Shown here in pieces: positions 53,466 through 64,000 of a DNA stretch of 64,000 bases. This DNA comes from Rebecca billardiae RCC1528 (lineage: Eukaryota; Haptophyta). The position numbers and the translations under genes were made by a program. The notes under the pieces were generated by a model. It was not told the origin of the DNA. It saw only the letters and a program-made list of their open reading frames with translations, and did no database searches. Every line of letters begins with the position of its first letter. Position 1 is the first letter of the stretch. Location of the stretch: contig OZ251250.1 of the NCBI GenBank assembly GCA_965240325.2, forward strand, positions 682,001 through 746,000, given 5' to 3'.

Positions 53466-54791
53466 ATGGGTCGCCATGGACGCGGGCTGCTGGCCGCCGC
53501 GCTCGCCCTCATCCCGGCCGCGGTCGTCGTCGCTCGGCGGCGGCGTGCGCGCCTGCTCGCCGCGGAGGCGGCCGCCGCAGCGGTGGGCGCGCGCCGCGTC
53601 GACCTGTCTGCGCAGGAACGCCGGGACGCGGCGCTGCTCAAGCCGATCTCGACGCTCAACCTGTACGACGGCGCGCTGCGCGACGAGCAGCTCGCCTTCC
53701 TCCGCGAGCGCATCGCCGAGGTCGCGCGCGCGAACCCGTGGCTCGTCGGTACGCTCGCGCCTTCCGTCGTCGACCCGTCGGCCATTGCCCTGTACGTGCC
53801 CGACGGCGCGGCCGACGAGGGTGCGGACGTGAGCGCGCTGCTGACCGTCGCCGACGAGCCAGCGCTCGCGCGCGGGCTCGGCTTGGTTGAGCTCAGTGCG
53901 CTCGCCGCCGCGCGCGCGCTGGGCGCGGCGGACCCTTCGAAGCGCGAGGGCCGCACGCGCGGGCGCGTCTTCCAGGTGGCGGCGCTCCGCGGCACGCGCT
54001 GCGCGGGGCTCGTCGTCTCGCTCAGCCACTCGGTGGCAGACGGGCACACGTTCTACCGGCTGTACCGCATGCTCGGCGGGGTCGAGCCCGTCGTCGCGCT
54101 GCGCCGCGGCGGCGGGCCGTACCCGCCGATGCCGGGGCACGAGCGCGTGCAGTGGGTGCGCCGCGGCCCGCTGCTCAACTTCCTCTACCACCTCGCGATG
54201 GCGCCGGGCGTGGACGTGGGTGTGCTCGAGATTGACCGGGACGCCGCGAGAGCGATGGCGCGCGCGCGCGCGCGCACGGCGGAGGTGCCCTATGTCTCGT
54301 CCCTCGACGTGATCGCGAGCGCGCTCTTCACCACGCTGGGCAAGCCCATCGGCAGCTACCAAGTCGACCCGCGCGGCAAGTTCGGCGGCGCGGGCCCCTC
54401 GGCGGACGAGGCTGGCTTCTTTGCGGCCCCCTTCACGCTGCTGGCTGACGAGTTTTGCTCGCCGGAGGGCGTGCGCCGGCCGCTGCTCGACGGGCGGCTG
54501 CCGATGCGGCCCGAGCTACCGGGGCTGCCTCGCTCGATCGCATGGGGCCTCTCGATCCTCTCGTCGTGGGAGTTTGGCCCCGTCGAGCTGCGGCTGCCGG
54601 GCCTGGCGCAGGCGGTGCACGCGCCGTGCATCCCGCTGCGCCCGCCGCCGCCGGCGGTCGTCGTCATCTTCACACCGCGCGACGGCGCGACGGCCATGTT
54701 CGGGACCGCTCCCGACGAGGCGACGGCCGCGAGGATCCGGGCGCTGCCGTTCGTCAAGGGCCAGCTTGAAGCGTGGCCGCAGCATGGTTGA
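53466..54791 (+). CDS. HxxxDG acyltransferase-like protein (BAHD/condensation fold)
   Basis: The protein is 441 residues in a single exon. It has an N-terminal hydrophobic segment (GLLAAALALIPAAVVVA) followed by Arg, likely a membrane anchor. The CoA-dependent acyltransferase active-site motif HxxxDG is present in VVSLSHSVADGHTFYRLYRM near residue 185. STLNLYDGALRDEQLAFLRE at the start and VVVIFTPRDGATAMFGTAPD at the end fit the two halves of the chloramphenicol-acetyltransferase-like fold. The typical DFGWG-type motif of plant BAHD enzymes is replaced by ILSSWEFGPVELRLPG. Acyl donor and acceptor are not predictable. Confidence 0.68.
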   Translation: MGRHGRGLLAAALALIPAAVVVARRRRARLLAAEAAAAAVGARRVDLSAQERRDAALLKPISTLNLYDGALRDEQLAFLRERIAEVARANPWLVGTLAPSVVDPSAIALYVPDGAADEGADVSALLTVADEPALARGLGLVELSALAAARALGAADPSKREGRTRGRVFQVAALRGTRCAGLVVSLSHSVADGHTFYRLYRMLGGVEPVVALRRGGGPYPPMPGHERVQWVRRGPLLNFLYHLAMAPGVDVGVLEIDRDAARAMARARARTAEVPYVSSLDVIASALFTTLGKPIGSYQVDPRGKFGGAGPSADEAGFFAAPFTLLADEFCSPEGVRRPLLDGRLPMRPELPGLPRSIAWGLSILSSWEFGPVELRLPGLAQAVHAPCIPLRPPPPAVVVIFTPRDGATAMFGTAPDEATAARIRALPFVKGQLEAWPQHG

Positions 54792-54981
54792 CGTTCGCGA
54801 GTGGCCGCGTAGGACGGTGATGGCGTGAACCGCTGAGTATTCGCGCGACTGTCGTCTATACCTATATATTTTATTTGTGCTCAGCATGATGCATCAACAA
54901 TGAACGCTATGCTGCGTGTGACGAACGCGTCATCATCAAATGAACGCGTCGCAAATGAATATAATATTATATATATATGTG

Positions 54982-59220
<4,239 letters not shown>

Positions 59221-59699
59221 GGCTCTGGCTTCGGTTGACCCCTGCCAGAGACGGGCACCGTGAGCTCCTTCATGACGTCACTCGTGAAAACTGCACAGGA
59301 GGACCTCAATGGATGCCTAGAAGCCCTAGATGATGACTTCAGAGCGATATTGGGCCAACAAGCACTTCCTAGCTATAGTTCAGACTCTATTTTCACTATG
59401 TATTTACCCATTTCAGACTCTGGTCAGAACACGGTCCGGGAGCGATCCGGATGCACCCGTAGCTATTGGAAAAATGTCACCGGACTGGGTAAATAGCTAT
59501 GAAAAATAGAGTCTGAAGTAGTCACAAACTGAGTTTCACACCCTGGGTGCCACTTAATTTAATTGGCCATCCATAGTAACCCTACTTGGAGCCCTGTGGG
59601 ACACTTCGGGCGTGCATTCGGCCGCAGGAATGCGAAGATCATTTTCGGTACGCCCGGTTTCTATGACCGGACTGGCAGGGGTCAACCGGAGCCAGAGCC
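59221..59699. mobile_element. 479-bp MITE with 28-bp terminal repeats and ATCG target duplication
   Basis: The ends GGCTCTGGCTTCGGTTGACC (59221) and the complement ending at 59699 form 28-bp inverted repeats with one mismatch. They are flanked by ATCG at 59217-59220 and 59700-59703, a 4-bp target duplication. A smaller fold-back (59381-59410 against 59487-59515, ends CAGACTCTATTTT) sits inside it. Confidence 0.75.
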
Positions 59700-59764
59700 A
59701 TCGGACAATGAAACTGAGACGAATCTGATCGCCGCTGCGCAGCGGCAGGTCGTTGTACCGTGTA

Positions 59765-61136
59765 GCGTCTTAACCCCTATTGTGGAACGGACCCCTATTG
59801 TGGAACGGCGCCAGTTTTTCCTATGTAGAGCTCGGATGTCGCGGAGGCGATGAGATCGGCGGCTACCGCCATGTGCGCCTGGCCAAGGCGCGTCCAATGA
59901 GCCCAAGAACGTCGTCATAGCCCCGCCCCAGCGCCGTCCGCAGCCGATCGTTTGCTGGAGTCAGAGCTGAGAATCTGGTGTGAAAAAATGGTTTTCGGCT
60001 TCTGTAGGCCGAAGCTTCGGCCGGGAGGGCGCGCACGGTATTTTTGGGAGCTCCCCGAAAGCAGCCCGGGCAGGGAATCAAGCCGGCTTGCCGCTGCCGC
60101 ACTCGTGGATGGAGCGCGAGTGACACGAATTGGGTCAGGTCAGCATGGCTGATTCCTGGGTTGGAGGGTCGAGGACGCCCCGCCGCGGCGGGGGGCGGTG
60201 CGGCGGCGCGAGCTGACTGGTGGCGATGACGAACGCGTAGCCGAAGGTGCCGGACCGTCAGGCGACGCCCAACCCCGCAAAGCAGCTTCATCGCCTGCCG
60301 ACCGCGCGAGAGCCGCGCCGCACGAAGCGGCTGGGCGCGAGTGGACTACGACCCGCCGGATGCAGCCATCAGGGACTGTGTGTAGAGTGGGGAGCTGCGT
60401 GAGGGCACAGCTGTCGCTGACTTCGGCTCATACGCCGTGACAACGGGCCACGCTCTGTCGGATGGTGAAGGACCCGACCAGCCCGTCGAGGCCGCTGGGG
60501 CTGAAGCCGCGGCTGAGCGGCTGTGACGGTCGAGCAGATGCACACCAACTGGGTCGCGGAGATAGCGCTACTCGGCTTCGCGCCGACCACGCGGCAGGTC
60601 TGCATCGATGCGGCGCTTCTCTTCCTGCGTAGCGGCGCGCCCTTCTCGACGCTCTCCAGCATGCCCTGGAAGCGGTGGTGTCGGCGGCGGCTCAGGCGCC
60701 ACGCGAAGGCGAGCGAGCGTCGATGACGGACACGCTCGTCGACCGCATCACTCATTGTGGAGAGGGTTCGCGCGGGCAAGACGTGCCCCCCGGCGGCTGC
60801 GGGGTCGAGGGCGGGTGCCCACACCACCAGCGCGCCGGCGAGCGCCAGTGGGCCGACTGCGAACGCTCAGGAGCCAGCAGTGGCACCGTCCTGAGCGAGG
60901 AACCAAAATCGTTCCACAATAGGGGTCAGTCGACCCGTCGACGCACCCCGCGGGCGCGCGCGCGCGCGCGCGCGCGCGGGGGCGAGTTCCGAGCTCCGCA
61001 CCCTCAGAGGTGTATGGTCCCTTCGGTAGGACCCATGGCCAGTACCTGACACCTTAAGATCGCTCGCCGAGCCGCACTACCTCGCCCTAGGGGCGGAAAA
61101 CCCGAAAATCGTTCCACAATATAGGGGTTAAGACGT
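59765..61136. mobile_element. Pogo-like (Tc1/mariner) DNA transposon, decayed
   Basis: The left end GCGTCTTAACCCCTATTGTG (59765) and the complementary right end (to 61136) are inverted repeats. They are flanked by TA at 59763-59764 and 61137-61138, the Tc1/mariner-type target. The inner motif ACCCCTATTGTGGAACG is doubled at both ends (again at about 59790 and, inverted, at about 60910), like subterminal transposase sites. The interior holds a broken CENP-B/Tc5-type helix-turn-helix reading at 60390-60726, and a (GC)n tract lies at 60953-60979. At 1.37 kb it is too short for an intact transposase. Confidence 0.7.
60390..60726 (+). pseudogene. Remnant of pogo/Tigger-type transposase DNA-binding region
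   Basis: The plus strand reads REGTAVADFGSYAVTTGHAL, which resembles a psq-type helix-turn-helix. A stop and frame change follow. Then comes TVEQMHTNWVAEIALLGFAP, TTRQVCIDAALLFL and PWKRWCRRRLRRH, which resemble the Tc5/CENP-B-type domain ('GFPLT..Q', then 'PG..W...F..RH'). No DDE catalytic region is seen. The match is by eye only. Confidence 0.55.
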
Positions 61137-61309
61137 TACGAATAATTATATAGAGCTAGTAATAAGAGTTGATGCCGCTACCGCGGCATTCCTCCCATTA
61201 ATGCACCCTTCTTCAATCGTCTACTTTCTCGTTATAGTCTGGTCTCTGGACTGAGAACACGGTTTCACGCCTACTCTATACTGTCTCTGGTGCCGTAGTC
61301 GGGCGTCGG

Positions 61310-62620
61310 CTAGGGCCTGGCAGGCTGCAGCGGTGGCAGAGTCTGCGCGAGGCGCGTCGGCGTCTGCACGTCCCCCGCGCCCGCAGGGCCCGGCTGAGCG
61401 GCGCTCCTGCCGAGGCCGAGGTTGCCTCCCTGCGCGCCGCTCGCGTACACGGCGCCGTCCGCGGTCACGAAGAGCGCATGGTTGCTGCGCAGCGCACAGT
61501 CCATCACGCGCTCGTCCGCGAGGGCAGTCATGCGCGCGGGTAGCGTGTTGTCGTGCTCAGCGCCGGAGGCCAGCCCAAACCACTGGACAGCGCAGAGGCT
61601 GCTGTTGCCCCTGTTACCCCACGCGTGCACGCTGCCATCTGTGCCCAACACCACACTTGCAGAGTCACCTGCGCAGGCACGCGTGGCGTGCACGCCCGCC
61701 AACGCCTCGATGCGCCGGGGCAAGCACTCGTCTGCTCGGCCACCGTGGCCAAGCTGGCCCTTGAACCCGTCCCCGAACGAGTGCACACGGCCGGCAGCGT
61801 CCACCACCAGGCTGTGCCCGAAGCCCGCGCTCACGTGCACAGCACACACGCCCACGAGCGCCTCGATGCGCCTCGGCGTGCGCTGCACTTTCCGGCCACC
61901 GTTGCCAAGCTGACCGTCGCCACTGCCGCCGCACGAGTAGACGGCGCCGTGTGCAGATAGAAGCAGCGTGTGATCGAAGCCCACGGCCACGCCGCCCACG
62001 GGCACGCCGTCCAGCGCCTCGATGCGCGTCGGCTCCGACCGATCCTTCGCGTCGCCGTGGCCGAGCTGGCCGCAATCGTTGTGGCCCCAGCTGTACGCAC
62101 AGCCCGAAGCGGTGAGCGCCAGGCTGTGGGCGCCTCCAGCCCCAACGCTGATCACCAACTCTCCCGACAGCGCCTCAACGGGCGTGAAAGTCCAGCGAAC
62201 ATCGTCATCGCCCAGCCCCAGCTGGCCGTAAGTGTTGTCGCCGCACGCGTACACGGCACCGCTGCCGCTGAGCGCGAGCAGGTGACGATGGCCAGCTGCC
62301 ACCGCAACCACGCGCACCGCTGAGAGCGAGGCCACGCGCGTTGGCACGAGCACGGGCGGCGCGTAGCTCCCCAGCCCGTGCCCAGTGGCGGCGGGCGCGC
62401 ACCACACCTGCTGACCGTCGTTCTCCTCCTCCTCCTCGTTTGTCTCACCGCACGTGTGCAGCCCGCCCTCCGCGTCCACAAACGCGCTGAAGTGGCGGCC
62501 GCACGCGACGACCGCCGTGTGCGCACGCACGCACGCGAGCACACGCTCGCGCTCACTTAGAGTCGACATGGGATCGGTCGACGTCTCGACAGCGCGTGCG
62601 AGCGGTGCTGTGCGCTCCAT
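61310..62620 (-). CDS. RCC1-repeat protein, short paralogue without RING and F-box
   Basis: The protein is 436 residues and closely related to the product at 51448-53304. Both begin MERTAPLARAVET and share the propeller almost unit by unit (GHRHLLALSGSGAVYACGDN, GVAVGFDHTLLLSAHGAVYS). Here the leader passes from DPMSTLS directly to ERERVLACVRAH, so about 190 residues holding the RING-like finger and F-box are missing without loss of frame. The product is a bare RCC1 propeller, unlikely to be a ubiquitin ligase on its own. It could be a competitor of the longer form or a decaying copy. An acidic insertion (NEEEEENDG) is specific to this copy. Confidence 0.78.
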   Translation of the reverse strand: MERTAPLARAVETSTDPMSTLSERERVLACVRAHTAVVACGRHFSAFVDAEGGLHTCGETNEEEEENDGQQVWCAPAATGHGLGSYAPPVLVPTRVASLSAVRVVAVAAGHRHLLALSGSGAVYACGDNTYGQLGLGDDDVRWTFTPVEALSGELVISVGAGGAHSLALTASGCAYSWGHNDCGQLGHGDAKDRSEPTRIEALDGVPVGGVAVGFDHTLLLSAHGAVYSCGGSGDGQLGNGGRKVQRTPRRIEALVGVCAVHVSAGFGHSLVVDAAGRVHSFGDGFKGQLGHGGRADECLPRRIEALAGVHATRACAGDSASVVLGTDGSVHAWGNRGNSSLCAVQWFGLASGAEHDNTLPARMTALADERVMDCALRSNHALFVTADGAVYASGAQGGNLGLGRSAAQPGPAGAGDVQTPTRLAQTLPPLQPARP

Positions 62621-62817
62621 GCCGGCGCGAACGTCGCGATGATCAGCTGCTAGGACACGCGAGGGCCGCGGCGTGCGACGGAGCGCTGCGCACCGGCCAC
62701 CGCCCGGGCCGGTCGGGAGCGGGGCGACGACTTACAAATCTTGTACGGTTGGCCATCCGGATTGTAGGATGTCCGGGCGGTGGATCCGGCAGCTGCAGTG
62801 GCAGTGATCACTGATCA

Positions 62818-62890
62818 GCGCCGGAGTCGAGGCCAAATCACTCACACCACCACACTTCCGTAGTCACCTGCGCAGGCACGCGTGACTACG
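62818..62890 (-). pseudogene. Fragment of a third RCC1 copy
   Basis: Blocks such as GCGCCGGAGTCGAGGCCAAA and GTCACCTGCGCAGGCACGCG match two non-adjacent parts of the RCC1 genes (about 51700 and 51800 in the long copy), joined by a deletion. It lies just upstream of the short paralogue. Confidence 0.6.
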
Positions 62891-63127
62891 TCGGAACTGT
62901 GGCAGACACAGCCCTGCCTGCGGCGGAGCCGGCGCGGCCGCAGGCGCTGCGCCGCCGCCCTCACACGGCTCCGCACAGCCCGATCAGCGCGCGGGCGCCC
63001 CCGGCTACGCCCACAGCTCTGCCACCGGCACCTGACAGCCCGTGCTCAGCCTCGCCTGCCGCCACCCAATCAGCATGGCCGTGCGCGCCCCCGCGCCGGC
63101 CGCGCGCCCGGCCGCGCGCAGAGCCGG

Positions 63128-64000
63128 TCACGGCGCCGGTCCGTCCTTGCCCTCAGCGAGCCCGACCGCGCCGCCGCCGCGCCCACGCCGGCTGTGCACC
63201 GAGTCCATGTCCCGGACTGAGTCGTTCTCCCCCTCCTCCGAGCCGGCGGTCGTGTCCTTCTCCTTCACGTACAGCACGGCCTGCGGGCACAGCCCCAGCT
63301 GCTCGAGCGATTTGGCGAGCTCGGCCGCGGCGAACTCGCGCCTCGGGAAGTGAGAGACCAGCGCGACGTCATATTCGTCCGCGGCGGCAGCCTCGACCCA
63401 GTCCACGACGAGCTGCGGGCGCGGGGCAGCGGCGCGGCGTGCAGCGGGCAGGCGGGGCGCGCAGGGAGTGCGGGGGCGTCGGCGATGAAGCGAGGACCCT
63501 GGCAGGGGCCGGTGCGTGTGCGCGTGCGCGCGCACACGGAACGAGGGCATGGCAGGCGCAAGGGCCGGACAGCCCAGTGCGAACGCCCTCGCGCGGTGCC
63601 CCGGCCGCGACGCCCGCGCGGCCCGCCCGGCGCGGGCCGCGCACCTGCAGCGGCGTGTCTTTGGCCCAGCGCCGGTCGAGCCTCCGGCCGTCCGGCAGCC
63701 GCACCGCCAGCCGGCAGATGTCCGGGCTCCCGGACTCTGGCTCTGGCGGCAGGCTCTCCGCCTTGCGTTGCCGAGCGGTCGCGCGCGCCGAGGCCTCCGC
63801 CTCCAGCTGCCGCTCCTCCTCCGCCGCGGCGCGCTCGGCCTCCTCCCGGGCCCTGCGCTCCGCCTCCTCCTGCGCGGCGGGCGGGCGCGGCGCGCAGCGC
63901 GGGGCAGCGTCAGGAGCGGCAGCGCGCTGCGGCGCATCCGCCCGGCGCCGTGCTGCGCCCCCGCAGGGCGGCGCGGCGGCGGCGGCGCGGCGCGCACCCG
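63128..64000 (-). CDS. UBX-domain protein (FAF-like), 3' end only
   Basis: The gene enters from the right edge on the minus strand. Exons 63645-63869 and 63128-63412 are joined by a 232-bp GT-AG intron. A further acceptor at 63870 shows that more exons lie upstream, possibly outside the window. The first visible exon is a coiled coil (EEAERRAREEAERAAAEEER), then AESLPPEPESGSPDICRLAV and the UBX start VRLPDGRRLDRRWAKDTPLQ. The splice continues as LVVDWVEAAAADEYDVALVS and HFPRREF, matching the UBX 'PLQ.LYDFVE' and 'FPRR' motifs. The coiled coil plus LPPEP is typical of FAF1/FAF2 (UBXD8)-type p97/Cdc48 adaptors in ER-associated degradation. The C-terminal extension is acidic and then Gly-rich. 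Confidence 0.8.
   Translation of the reverse strand, partial: RVRAAPPPPRRPAGAQHGAGRMRRSALPLLTLPRAARRARPPRRRRRSAGPGRRPSAPRRRRSGSWRRRPRRARPLGNARRRACRQSQSPGARTSAGWRCGCRTAGGSTGAGPKTRRCRCAARAGRAARASRPGHRARAFALGCPALAPAMPSFRVRAHAHTHRPLPGSSLHRRRPRTPCAPRLPAARRAAAPRPQLVVDWVEAAAADEYDVALVSHFPRREFAAAELAKSLEQLGLCPQAVLYVKEKDTTAGSEEGENDSVRDMDSVHSRRGRGGGAVGLAEGKDGPAP

Overview
The window reads as nuclear DNA of a GC-rich, intron-containing unicellular eukaryote, most likely an alga with a secondary plastid. A haptophyte is my best guess, but the sequence does not prove it. The evidence is spliced genes with GT-AG introns of about 95 to 470 bp, a gamma-tocopherol methyltransferase, an organellar-type RlmN, a protein of EsV-1-7 zinc-motif repeats (a family known from brown algae and other algae with secondary plastids), (TTAGGG)n tracts, long TA/CA microsatellites and a 100-N scaffold gap. 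There are no operons, CRISPR arrays or rRNA genes, and I recognised no tRNA.

Layout. 0-7 kb: a partial hypothetical CDS at the left edge, an LtrA-like membrane protein and a BAH-domain protein. 7-12 kb: repeats, then the ten-unit EsV-1-7 gene. 12-20 kb: a secreted two-part fucosyltransferase-like protein, divergent from a secreted MsrB-MsrA fusion, then an SGNH-like type II membrane protein. 20-25 kb: a very long low-complexity IQ-motif protein that contains an interstitial telomere repeat and the assembly gap. 25-33 kb: a small membrane protein, VTE4 and rlmN. VTE4 and rlmN are divergent and each sits just downstream of one arm of a 664-bp inverted repeat. 35-43 kb: a small spliced gene, then sulfotransferase, GDA1/CD39 nucleotidase and a five-exon sulfotransferase in a row on the plus strand. 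45-51 kb: a second inverted repeat, an ARM plus lysine-methyltransferase-like protein, a cytochrome b561 protein and a PhyH-like dioxygenase. 51-64 kb: two RCC1-propeller paralogues (one has lost its RING-like and F-box part), a HxxxDG acyltransferase-like protein, a dense island of nested DNA transposons, and the 3' end of a UBX-domain gene.

Functionally the genes look like ordinary nuclear loci. The nearest thing to a theme is secretory-pathway chemistry: fucosyltransferase-like, SGNH-like, two sulfotransferases and a nucleotidase, as expected for an alga that makes sulfated glycans. A minor theme is redox and antioxidant work (MsrB-MsrA, VTE4, cytochrome b561). The most unusual structure is at DNA level: inverted-repeat arms used as gene-proximal upstream regions, precise domain loss between duplicated RCC1 genes, a 114-bp tandem coding repeat, and several TA-flanked inverted-repeat elements.
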